This document shows positions 36,301-44,642 of a stretch of 64,000 nucleotides of DNA, piece by piece. This DNA comes from a bacterium (GTDB taxonomy: Bacteria; Bacillota; Clostridia; Lachnospirales; Lachnospiraceae): positions 146,440 through 210,439 of the forward strand of contig JAMPFT010000002.1 of assembly GCA_023664305.1 (NCBI GenBank). The letters run 5' to 3'. Numbering within the stretch: the stretch's first letter is position 1; the number at the start of each line of letters is the position of its first letter. The position numbers and the translations under genes are program-made. The notes under the pieces are model-generated. The model did no database searches and had not been told where the DNA came from. It was given only the letters and a program-made list of their open reading frames with translations.

Positions 36301-36744
36301 ATGACAGAGGTTAAATTTTATGAGAGTATAGAGGATGAACGGCTCAGGTTTGCCGTGATTATATCCAAAACACAAAATAAATACGTCTTCTGCAAACATA
36401 AGGATAGGGATACATGGGAAATCCCCGGAGGACACAGGGAACAGTTTCCGGATGGAAACTGGGAAAATATTGTGGATACAGCAAAGCGGGAACTATATGA
36501 GGAAACCGGTGCCCTGGAATTTGAAATAAAACCTGTTTGCGTATATTCTGTTACAAAACCGGATAATTTTGACGGCGAGGAATCGTTTGGTATGTTGTTT
36601 TTTGCCGATATCCAATGCTTTGAAACGGAATTACATAATGAAATTGAGAAAATCGCAATAATGGATGAATTTCCAAAAAAGTGGACATATCCCGATATCC
36701 AGCCGCATTTGATAGACGAGGCGGCAAGGCGGGGCTATTTATAG
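36301..36744 (+). CDS. NUDIX hydrolase
   Basis: 147 residues from an ATG at 36301 with AGGAGG about ten bases upstream. The Nudix box is present as WEIPGGHRE, then AKRELYEETGA, with a short insertion (QFPDGNWENIVDT) in the linker. These enzymes hydrolyse nucleoside diphosphates linked to other groups (8-oxo-dGTP-like and others). An ATG at 36232 would add 23 residues. A CGGAGGAA/TTCCTCCG hairpin lies just before the ribosome-binding site. AT-rich, like the genes beside it. Confidence 0.85.
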   Translation: MTEVKFYESIEDERLRFAVIISKTQNKYVFCKHKDRDTWEIPGGHREQFPDGNWENIVDTAKRELYEETGALEFEIKPVCVYSVTKPDNFDGEESFGMLFFADIQCFETELHNEIEKIAIMDEFPKKWTYPDIQPHLIDEAARRGYL

Positions 36745-36819
36745 ACTGAAAGGAATTTTCTTATGCGAAAACGAAGTGTTGACGGAAATATTTTGAAGTA
36801 AAAAATCAAAATTGGGGGA

Positions 36820-36848
36820 TTGACAGGGCGGGAAAAATAGCTTATTCT
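36820..36848 (+). promoter_or_regulatory. Promoter-like site facing the remnant gene
   Basis: TTGACA (36820-36825), 17 bp and TATTCT (36843-36848). It would transcribe antisense to the pseudogene at 36888-37076; no convincing gene on the plus strand follows. Confidence 0.35.
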
Positions 36849-36887
36849 TGGTGATAAGAAAGAAATGGGTTTTACCGTACAGTGTTT

Positions 36888-37076
36888 TCACTCAAGCGGG
36901 CTGCTCGTTTCTTTTTTTACTGCCAAAATATCATACAGATATTTTTTCCCATTGTCCGCATGGCGGACTAACATACTTGCTGAATAAATGTTATGCCTTG
37001 CTATTTTGCCCGTCTTATCATCACATACAGGCAAGGCAAACCTGATGTCGTATCTGTACCAGCCGTACAGCGCATC
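36888..37076 (-). pseudogene. C-terminal remnant of a mobile-element protein
   Basis: About 60 codons (from YGWYRYDIRFALPV to KKETSSPLE and a stop) look like real protein: RHNIYSASMLVRHADNGKKY followed by LYDILAVKKE. I recall this ending from large nuclease/methylase proteins of conjugative elements and phages. The frame upstream runs into the 3' end of the mrr gene in another frame and has no start of its own, so it is a truncated remnant. The family call is tentative. Confidence 0.45.
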
Positions 37077-37179
37077 CGTCTTATGTTTTTGTTTCCGGTT
37101 TGCTTCGTGTTTTGGGTTGGCGGCGTAGAGTTTGCTGTTCCAGTTTGTATCCTCTGGCTTCGTATTCCTTTCGGACAAC

Positions 37180-38097
37180 TTACTCGTCCTGATACTCTGC
37201 CAATGCGTCTGTATCGATTGCCTTAATTTCAAAGGTCCTACGGGTAGATACGCAGAAATTATATTCAATCATCAGGTTAGCAAGTCGTTCACCATCAATA
37301 AGAATAATGTGGTGTGTATTTGCGTAATCTTTAGCTTTCTGTGAAAACTTTGCAGTCGTGACAAAAAGACCATCACCATGTTTTCCTGCAATCGCACCGA
37401 CAAAACTTTGAATCTCCGGCTGACCAACAATCCGATCTGGCGCCCACTCCTTTGCCTGCATATAAATCAGGGAGAATCCGAGTTTATCTTCCATGATTAC
37501 CCCATCGATACCATCATCCCCAGAAGCGACCGTTGCGTGACTACCATATGCCACGGTGCCATATCCCATCTTGGACAGAAGATCAACGACAAGTTTTTCA
37601 AAGGTATACGGCGTGATTTTCAATATTTCACTCAGCAAATCAGAGGCGAGACTGGCATTGATCTGCTTATATGCATCTTCGAGTTGATCGTCAGGAGTCA
37701 GGTCTGTTGGCTTAGGCGTGACCGCTACTGGATTATCGCTATCTGTCGTTCCACCCATTGACGTAAAGTCTACGAAAGAAGGGAACTGCTCCAGATATTT
37801 GGAATCTATTTTATCTGGATTTTCAGCAACGACCTTCTTTCCGGCATCGGTGATAACGATAGACGCACGAGCAGGACTTTCAAGGAGTCCAGCTTTCTTC
37901 AAATAGGTTTTTGCCCATGCAACTCTGTTTCTAAATACCGTCTGTCGTCCACTGGGGAGCAGCTCCATAAGGTCATCAGAAGATAAATTCAACTGTTGCG
38001 CTAACACAGCAGTGAGATCTTTGATTTTATACACCTCACCGTCCTTTACTGCTACCAATAAGGGTTTCATCAATTCATCATACTTTGGCACTGCCAT
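37180..38097 (-). CDS. mrr: Mrr-type restriction endonuclease
   Basis: 305 residues. The N-terminal winged-helix Mrr_N domain (KYDELMKPLL to AWAKTYLKKAGLL) binds DNA; the C-terminal catalytic domain has TFEKLVVDLLSKMGYG, then DDGIDGVI and IYMQAKEW, the D-(x)-QxK nuclease signature. Mrr cuts methylated DNA (type IV), so it needs no partner methylase. GAGGAGGG precedes the ATG. AT-rich; flanked by a protein remnant and a broken IS66 transposase, so it sits in transferred DNA. Confidence 0.9.
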   Translation of the reverse strand: MAVPKYDELMKPLLVAVKDGEVYKIKDLTAVLAQQLNLSSDDLMELLPSGRQTVFRNRVAWAKTYLKKAGLLESPARASIVITDAGKKVVAENPDKIDSKYLEQFPSFVDFTSMGGTTDSDNPVAVTPKPTDLTPDDQLEDAYKQINASLASDLLSEILKITPYTFEKLVVDLLSKMGYGTVAYGSHATVASGDDGIDGVIMEDKLGFSLIYMQAKEWAPDRIVGQPEIQSFVGAIAGKHGDGLFVTTAKFSQKAKDYANTHHIILIDGERLANLMIEYNFCVSTRRTFEIKAIDTDALAEYQDE

Positions 38098-38221
38098 AGT
38101 TAACCCTCCTCATGTTCTTATATTTACTATATCACAAAGACCAACGGATTTCCAGAGCAACCCCGCTATTTCTTCAAGAAGTTTTGTAGCGCTTTTTCAT
38201 GTCATTCTTTATGTAAGGTTC

Positions 38222-38696
38222 TCTCTGATGTCACATACGGAGGAAATGTAAAGGCACTGGCAGCCATGCTTTATGCGGAGGGCGTCATGTCCAATGACAG
38301 GATCGCGGCTTTCTTAAATGCGGCATGAGGGGATGCACTGGAGCTTTCGGAAGGAAGCATCTACCACTTCTGTAAAAAATGTCCCAAAATTCGGCGGAAA
38401 GCATTGCACATCTGGAGGAAAACTTGACAAACCAGACAATCGTTGCAACAGATGCCATTACCGTGACGGTAAACGGGGAGCAGAATTATATACGGAACTT
38501 CAGCACAGGGGAAACCGTTGTATATCACGCAATGGACAGCAAGTCCATGGAAGCCTTAAAAAAGATCGGATTTCTTGCCGGATACACCGGCACTCTTGTG
38601 CATGACCATGAGATCGCTTTATACCATTTCGGCACAGACCATGCGGAATGCAATGTCCATATCATATTGTATTTTCTGTTGAAATCGGATAAATGA
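38222..38696 (+). pseudogene. Broken IS66-family transposase fragment
   Basis: Two frames together give IS66 transposase (TnpC) sequence: DVTYGGNVKALAAMLYAEGV and NDRIAAFLNAA up to a TGA at about 38327, continuing in the same frame as DALELSEGSIYHFCKK, and then, after a frameshift near 38378, LEENLTNQTIVATDAITVTV, IRNFSTGETVVYHAM and HFGTDHAECNVH. The N- and C-terminal parts are missing. The element is dead but marks the region as a past insertion site. Confidence 0.8.
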
Positions 38697-38988
38697 GTTA
38701 AATTATGGTTGTACTGTTTGAGCTTAGCGTTCCCGGATTTCCAATATTAAAGCACAGAAAAATATTGAATTTATAGCATTTTCATAAAATCCCAAAGTAG
38801 TACAGGACACGGTTTTTATGGATTATCGTGCGATATTGCCGGAGCGCCGGATTTTGAGACAAAGCAGATACAAATCAAATACAAGTCGGATACAAAATCC
38901 TGTTATGACATAAATGCAGCCAGATTCGTGCAGAAAAAGGCGCGACAAGGTTTTCGTGCTGCAATCAGTTTGCAAGGAGGAGAAAAGT

Positions 38989-39048
38989 TTGGAAGTAAAC
39001 TTCCAAATATTAAATGAATGCCCGCTAAAGCGGGCGGGAGGTATAAGC
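38989..39048 (+). promoter_or_regulatory. Leader with TTGGAAG palindrome and hairpin-RBS module
   Basis: AAGGAGG (about 38974) precedes a TTG at 38989 that is in frame with the lipoprotein. TTGGAAG-TAAA-CTTCCAA (38989-39006) is a perfect palindrome, then CAAATATTAAATGAAT, then the hairpin GCCCGC-TAAA-GCGGGC (39020-39035), then GGGAGGTATAAGC and the ATG at 39049. A second, 20-codon extension of the lipoprotein frame is therefore possible. The 38697-38988 gap shows no gene. Confidence 0.6.
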
Positions 39049-40371
39049 ATGTATAAAAAAACAGGATTATGGAAAAAGGTACCGCTCCTGCTATTGCTGT
39101 TTTTGTTGACGGCCTGTTCACAGCGGGAAAGCAGGGAAGGATCGGATGAAGCCTTCTCAGACACGACAGAGCTTGGCTTCGGTACGCAGGAAGCAGAAAA
39201 CAGCCCGGATACCCCGGAAGCGGGAAGCCGCTCTGAGGCTCCGGGGGAGGGAAACAATACCGACAGGCAGGATGCCGCGCGGCAGGCGGCGGATGCTTCC
39301 AACCGGGACATTCTTGCCGCCTGCGCGGGGACAACGGTGACGCGGACGATAGAGACCTCCGCCGGAGGGGTCCTATCCGTTGAGGCGCAGGTGGATGTGG
39401 AAGGGGTCAGCCGTGTGAGCTGCTATCGGTATCTGCCGATGCAGTTTACGGAGGATGGTCGGAAAGCGTTATTGAAGAAATGGTTTCCGGCGGAGAACTG
39501 GGATGTAAACGAAGCGGCAGTGTATAACGCAGAGGAAGAAAGGTGGGAATTTACCACTCCCCGCGGGAGAAGCTGTGTCTATCAGGTCATCGGCTCCGAA
39601 AATCCGGAGGAGCAGATCCTGAACGTGGAAGTGATATCGGAACAGCCGGATTATACGGGGGAAAGCATTCTGTTCCCCGTGCGGCTTACCTCTGAATTTA
39701 CTGAAATCGTAGAAGAAATTTTGCTGACAGAGGATGCGACGGGCCGCTCGCCGGATGAAATACGGCAAATAGGGTTGATCATCCTTCAAACTTGTTACCA
39801 TGCCGCCAGCGGCGGAACAAATGATGATATGGACGAGGATGTGTATTCGTGCAATTATATGCATGTTTGCGAGGAAAGCGGAGGCAATAAGTATGCAAAG
39901 ACCGTATTTAAACAAACGGTAGACGGGATGCCCGTAACGGTCTGGCATAATTTTACAACGGTAACGACTAAAGACGATTTCTGGCCGGTAAAAGCATGGG
40001 GCAGCCTGTTTTCGACGGAAGAAATCGGATTGGATCAGCCGATCCTGACGCCGGAGGAAGCCGCCGCAGCCGTGCAGGAACAGATCGACTCCGTTCAGAC
40101 CCAGGCAACGCAGACCCAGGCAACGCAGACCCAGGCAACGCAGACCCAGGCAACGCAAATACAGGAAACGCAGATGCGGATCACAAAAATCACTCTGGAA
40201 TATCTGTCTGTCATCTCTTCGGAAGGGACGCCGGAGATCGTGCCGGTCTGGAGATTCTGGCCCGGAGGCGACGAGGAGGAGAGAAGCAGGATGTGTGAAC
40301 AGATTTTAGCGGTAAATGCGGTCAGCGGCGAACTGATTTGGGAAAACCGGGGAGGCTTCATGTCCTTTTGA
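39049..40371 (+). CDS. Lipoprotein with QTQAT repeat
   Basis: 440 residues from the ATG at 39049. Signal: MYKKTGLWKKVPLLLLLFLLTAC with the lipobox LTAC; the mature protein is outside the membrane. A disordered acidic/Ser/Gln-rich stretch (about residues 25-85) is followed by a globular part. Near residue 350 lies a run of four exact QTQAT repeats encoded by a 15-bp unit (40097-40160). No known family was recognised. It precedes a second lipoprotein with a matching leader, so they probably work together. Confidence 0.75.
   Translation: MYKKTGLWKKVPLLLLLFLLTACSQRESREGSDEAFSDTTELGFGTQEAENSPDTPEAGSRSEAPGEGNNTDRQDAARQAADASNRDILAACAGTTVTRTIETSAGGVLSVEAQVDVEGVSRVSCYRYLPMQFTEDGRKALLKKWFPAENWDVNEAAVYNAEEERWEFTTPRGRSCVYQVIGSENPEEQILNVEVISEQPDYTGESILFPVRLTSEFTEIVEEILLTEDATGRSPDEIRQIGLIILQTCYHAASGGTNDDMDEDVYSCNYMHVCEESGGNKYAKTVFKQTVDGMPVTVWHNFTTVTTKDDFWPVKAWGSLFSTEEIGLDQPILTPEEAAAAVQEQIDSVQTQATQTQATQTQATQTQATQIQETQMRITKITLEYLSVISSEGTPEIVPVWRFWPGGDEEERSRMCEQILAVNAVSGELIWENRGGFMSF
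40097..40160 (+). repeat. 15-bp in-frame tandem repeat
   Basis: CAGACCCAGGCAACG repeats four times without change and encodes QTQAT. It lies inside the lipoprotein gene and can change length without breaking the frame. Confidence 0.85.
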
Positions 40372-40514
40372 GAGACCGGGCGCGGCGTTTTGCGAATGAC
40401 GCGGGGCTCACATACCATAGCGTCCGAAGGACGCATTGTGGTCTGCAGCGCTGCAAGACCGGCGGTTCGTTGCTTGCAGTGAGGTGGTTGACGGGTACGC
40501 GTGCCACTATTGAA

Positions 40515-40549
40515 AATTATGACCGCTGATGCGGGCAGAGGGTATAACG
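40515..40549 (+). promoter_or_regulatory. Hairpin-RBS module before the second lipoprotein
   Basis: ATTGAAAATTATGA, then CCGC-TGAT-GCGG (40523-40534), then CAGAGGGTATAACG directly before the ATG at 40550. Same order as at 39001-39048. Confidence 0.5.
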
Positions 40550-42931
40550 ATGCGAAAGAGAAGATATCAAATCATCTTGTTTTTATGGATTGGACTTTTT
40601 TTGACGGCCGGATGCGGGAAAGCGGACGGTGCGAATACAGACGGCGGGCAGCAGGGTGTGCAGAGCGGCTTCGATCATACCAATGCGGGACAGGAAGCGG
40701 CGGAAAACGGCGGGAATCGCAATGCCGTTTCCTGGCAGGCAAGGTATTATCAGATGGCGGATCGGTATGACTTTGTGCTGTCGGCAGACCGGTTATACGG
40801 TTGCGTGATTCGGGATCGTCAGGTTGTAATCGATGTCTATAATGTTAGGGACATTAATGACGGGAAGGATGTCAGTGACGGAAAGGATGTCAACGCAGAA
40901 AAAGATCACAATGATAACGGGGCTATCAATGATCAGCAAGAGCTCTATGTAGAACAGACCCTGACGGTTCCAGGCGTCTCCTCTGTCCTGGGAATGGCAG
41001 CGGATCAGGAGGGCAATGCCTATTTTATGGGACGAAAAGAAGACCGCAAAGAGGAAAGCGCCGGCCTTTGGAGGATCGATGCGGAGGGGCAGCTTTCGGA
41101 TTATGCGGAGCTAAAATTGGAGGACACAGAGGCGGCCGAGGATTTCTCCCTGAAGGGGATCTGTACAGACTCGGACGGAACCCTTTTTATCTGGTGCAAA
41201 ATGTTAGTCGAAGAGGAAGAAAGCGGGGCGTGGCACTGGGAAGACCGCGTCTATGTGAAGGACGCACAGTGGAACACGCTTTTTTGCGAAAAAATTGCGG
41301 ATATGGGTGGAACGGAGGTATTGAGCTTTCAGCTCGGGACAGACGGCAGTCCTTTTTTCATCGTAAGGGATCTCGACGGAGGATACTTACAGGAAATCGA
41401 TGTGGCGCAGAAAGGGCTCAAAGACGCCGTGAGGCTGGAAAAGGCGGGGGAGGTTTTTGACGCCGGGTACGGAAACGGCATGGAACAGACTGCCCCTTCA
41501 GAGGACGGCTTTCTGTATTGCCGGGATAACGGGCTTTTCCTGTTCCGCATAAACGAGCAGAAAACAGAAAAGCTATTGAGCCTGTCAACCTACGGGATCT
41601 TTTCCGCAGATATTCTTTTCCTGAAAAAGGACGGGGATGTAATTGAGATCATCGACAGTCCTGAGGGCTCCGGAAATCAGGAGTTCGTCTCCTTTACATT
41701 GGGGGAAAACGAAAAAAAGACCGTGACCCTGGGCTCCACCTCGATGCTTCCCTATTTGGAGAGGGTGGTGGCGGAGTTTAACCGGTACAGCGGCGAGTAC
41801 AGGGTAGAGATCGTGGATTATATTGCGCAGAAAGGAAATTATGAGGACGCAGCGGAGCAGCTGAAGCTGGATGTAATCTCCGGAAAAGCCCCGGACATTA
41901 TCACGGTGACAGGAACGGATTACCGTGTCTTTGCCGAAAAAGGAGCGCTTGCAGATTTATACGACTTTATGGAGGGAGATGAGGAATGCAGCAGGGAGAT
42001 GCTGGTGCGGTCGGTGGCGGAGGCCTACGAAGACCGGGGACATTTATACCGTATCAGCCCTTCGTTCCAGCTCCATTCCATGTGGGGATACGGCGACGTG
42101 ACGGGAGGACAAGGCGGCGTTACCTTTGAGGAGTTATTCCAAATGCTGGAGAACAGCGGAAAAGATATCAATGCCATCGCCGGATTTTCTGCGGACGAGC
42201 CGGTGCTGACCAGGCTCTGCACGGTTTCCATGGAGGAATTTATAGACTGGGAGAACGGAACCTGCAGCTTTGACGGAGATTATTTTAAGAAGGCGCTTTC
42301 CTTTGCCGGGGAGTACACCGGACCCGGCCCGGGCGACCCTTACTCGGAGAGAATCCGAAGCAGGGAAACGGTGCTGTCCGTGGGAATCATTTCCGACGTG
42401 ACGGATTATCAGCTGCAGAAGGAATTGTACGGAGGAAATGTGAGCTTTGTGGGCTATCCGGTTGCGGAGGGCTCCGGAACGGCCGTCGCCTTCCGGGCAG
42501 ACGCCGTCGCCGTCAACGCCGGGAAGGAAGACCTGACGGGCGCGTGGGCGTTTGTAAAATTTTATTTGCTTCACGGATATGACGGACAGGGCTTTCCGAT
42601 CCTCCGGGAGCAATTCGATCAGGTATTGGACGCCGCCATGGTTGAGGATGATATTGTTTCGGAAGACGGGCAGGAGGAAAAGTATCCCAAAGAATACTAT
42701 TATGACGGCGGCAGAGGGATCTTTCTCTATGCCGCGACGCAGGAAGATGTGGATGCGGTCCGGAGGCTGGTAGAAAGTGCGGGAACCAGGTGCGAAGTAA
42801 ATTCGACCATACAGAATATCATCGATGAGGAGGCGGCAGGCTACTTTTCCGGACAGATCGATTTAGACAGTACGGTGAAAAAAATTCAGAACAGGGTGCA
42901 GCTTTATCTGGACGAGGGGAGGCAGGGGTAG
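40550..42931 (+). CDS. Lipoprotein: sensor-like N-domain plus solute-binding domain
   Basis: 793 residues from the ATG at 40550 (AGAGGG upstream). Signal with lipobox LTAGC; Cys at residue 21. The N-terminal ~370 residues look like beta-propeller repeats (recurring DG/Trp-containing strands, LWRIDAEGQLSDYAEL). The C-terminal ~400 residues (TSMLPYLERVVAEFN onward) are an extracellular solute-binding protein, family 1. This fused build is unusual; the pair could bind a sugar and report on it. The preceding lipoprotein is 178 bp upstream. Confidence 0.75.
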   Translation: MRKRRYQIILFLWIGLFLTAGCGKADGANTDGGQQGVQSGFDHTNAGQEAAENGGNRNAVSWQARYYQMADRYDFVLSADRLYGCVIRDRQVVIDVYNVRDINDGKDVSDGKDVNAEKDHNDNGAINDQQELYVEQTLTVPGVSSVLGMAADQEGNAYFMGRKEDRKEESAGLWRIDAEGQLSDYAELKLEDTEAAEDFSLKGICTDSDGTLFIWCKMLVEEEESGAWHWEDRVYVKDAQWNTLFCEKIADMGGTEVLSFQLGTDGSPFFIVRDLDGGYLQEIDVAQKGLKDAVRLEKAGEVFDAGYGNGMEQTAPSEDGFLYCRDNGLFLFRINEQKTEKLLSLSTYGIFSADILFLKKDGDVIEIIDSPEGSGNQEFVSFTLGENEKKTVTLGSTSMLPYLERVVAEFNRYSGEYRVEIVDYIAQKGNYEDAAEQLKLDVISGKAPDIITVTGTDYRVFAEKGALADLYDFMEGDEECSREMLVRSVAEAYEDRGHLYRISPSFQLHSMWGYGDVTGGQGGVTFEELFQMLENSGKDINAIAGFSADEPVLTRLCTVSMEEFIDWENGTCSFDGDYFKKALSFAGEYTGPGPGDPYSERIRSRETVLSVGIISDVTDYQLQKELYGGNVSFVGYPVAEGSGTAVAFRADAVAVNAGKEDLTGAWAFVKFYLLHGYDGQGFPILREQFDQVLDAAMVEDDIVSEDGQEEKYPKEYYYDGGRGIFLYAATQEDVDAVRRLVESAGTRCEVNSTIQNIIDEEAAGYFSGQIDLDSTVKKIQNRVQLYLDEGRQG

Positions 42932-42984
42932 AAAACAGTAAATCGGAATAGGTTACTTGTGTATTTCCGCATTACGGTAACAAG

Positions 42985-44202
42985 TCAATGTTCCTTCTGC
43001 TTTCCGTATCGTTCCCGATACTCACCTGCAGACATCCCGGCAGCTTTCCTGAACTGGACGCCAAAGTAGCTCTGCGCACTGAATCCAAGCTGCTCGCTGA
43101 TAGACTGGATGCTGTCCTCTCCGGAGACCAGCAGCTCCTTCGCCCGTTCTATTCTGCATTCTGTCACATAGTCCATGACTGTTTTTCCTGTCTCCTGACG
43201 GAATTTTTTTGACAGGTAAGTGACGGAGTAACTGATCTGTTCCGCAAGGGTTTCCAGCGTGAGCTTCTCCGCAAGATGCAGCTGAATATAATCCTGGCAG
43301 GCTTGTATGGGCTTGGAAATGCCGGATGCAAGCTTTGCCCGGTGTACTCTGCGGATGAAATCGTCCTGCATATTTCCGCTGATCTCCGCCAGCTCGGACA
43401 CGGAAACAGCGGCCTCCACCATCTGGATATACTGATCCGACAGGGTATAGGAGGTCTCAGGGGAAAGGCCGCCCCGGATGGCCGCGCGGGTGCAGAGGGC
43501 GGTATAGATGATGATTTGGTTCTTTACCTGCCGCAGGGGGTTGTCTGCCGCCAGCTTTCCCACATTGCCGACCAGATTAAATTTGCTGCGGATTGCCTTA
43601 TAATCCAGATTCCCATCTTCCACCAGCTTCAGAAGCGCCTGCTCTGCGGCCCAGGTGCCATGCCGCTTTTCAGGCTGGGGCTCCGGTCTGGAACCGGACC
43701 TGGACGAGTGGAAAGAAAGCTCGCTGTTTGTGATCCGTTCTCCTGTGAGCGTATAGTGCAGCATCAGGGCGTATTCCATCATCCTTGTTACCGGGATGAC
43801 CGGAATATGTTCCATGACTGCCATAAAGCTGTTCTGCAGCACGGCAGAAAATCCCTGTTCTTTCATAACGTCAAAGAGGGATTGGTGGGTGACGCTGTCA
43901 AAGAACGCCGGTCCGATCAGATGATACACTGTTTTTTCCGGTTCGTTCCCCTGTGATGCCTCCACAGCCCAGATCATCCCCAGTGAGTTTGTAAAAATCG
44001 TAGGTCGGTTTTGGTTGAAACCGCCTTGTTTCATCACATCCGCAATTCGCCCCAGGGAAAGGATCGTCTGAAAGACCGGGGCGTTGGGGCAGTTGCTGTA
44101 AATCAGCTCAAAGCTGCTGCTAAAGCTCCAGGAATACAGATCATGGGCGCATTGAATCAGTTCCCCAAAATAGGGCAGTCGAAATTCCAGTGATAATTCC
44201 AT
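42985..44202 (-). CDS. AraC-family transcriptional regulator
   Basis: 405 residues from an ATG at 44202 (AGGAG six bases upstream; a TTG at 44208 is the alternative). The N-terminal ~300 residues form a ligand domain; the C-terminal ~100 residues are a typical AraC double helix-turn-helix (LTLETLAEQISYSVTYLSKK, then SISEQLGFSAQSYFGVQFR). Divergent from the GPH-GH1-GH3-GH78 operon, it is the likely activator of glycoside use. Confidence 0.9.
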   Translation of the reverse strand: MELSLEFRLPYFGELIQCAHDLYSWSFSSSFELIYSNCPNAPVFQTILSLGRIADVMKQGGFNQNRPTIFTNSLGMIWAVEASQGNEPEKTVYHLIGPAFFDSVTHQSLFDVMKEQGFSAVLQNSFMAVMEHIPVIPVTRMMEYALMLHYTLTGERITNSELSFHSSRSGSRPEPQPEKRHGTWAAEQALLKLVEDGNLDYKAIRSKFNLVGNVGKLAADNPLRQVKNQIIIYTALCTRAAIRGGLSPETSYTLSDQYIQMVEAAVSVSELAEISGNMQDDFIRRVHRAKLASGISKPIQACQDYIQLHLAEKLTLETLAEQISYSVTYLSKKFRQETGKTVMDYVTECRIERAKELLVSGEDSIQSISEQLGFSAQSYFGVQFRKAAGMSAGEYRERYGKQKEH

Positions 44203-44217
44203 ATACAACTCCTGTTC

Positions 44218-44445
44218 TTATAAAAGGAAAGACTCTAACTTAGACAGATCCGATTTGTCTCTGCAGATCAGGCTGCCTTTTTCCAAAAGCAGCGGATTGG
44301 CTGCGACCACGGCAAAGATGTAGCGGCACAGTTCTGATTTCAGATTCAGCACATCGCCGTCCGTTGTAGTGAAAACCACATCTCCGGTACAGTGTTCGAC
44401 CGTCTCCAGAAAATTTGCAAAATTACATTTGGGATTTAATTTCAT
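44218..44445 (-). CDS. Small conserved protein
   Basis: 75 residues, no signal or membrane segment. AGGAGG precedes the ATG, which makes the start secure. It begins NPKCNFANFLETVEHC and has VVFTTTDGDVLNLKSELCRYIF. The pattern recalls short HPr-length proteins found next to AraC regulators in Lachnospiraceae, but no function is known. It ends 16 bp before the AraC start, so the two are probably co-transcribed. Confidence 0.65.
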   Translation of the reverse strand: MKLNPKCNFANFLETVEHCTGDVVFTTTDGDVLNLKSELCRYIFAVVAANPLLLEKGSLICRDKSDLSKLESFLL

Positions 44446-44642
44446 CTGTATACCTCCTGTGGTTCCAGTATAGCGGACTTTCTTGTATATTTATTATAAT
44501 TTATTTGTCTTTTTTGTCAATATCACATACTGTTTCAGGAAGTAAATATGATTTTAACAAAAAAGAAAATATTTTGATAACGCGGGTCAGGCAATATCTG
44601 TTAGAATATCCTCGAAATCCCAAAATGAGAGGAGAAAGCAGC

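Noticed and set aside
36848-37045. Short plus-strand frame behind a good promoter-like site
   Set aside because: No ribosome-binding site of quality and no protein-like pattern; it is antisense to the protein-like remnant on the minus strand.
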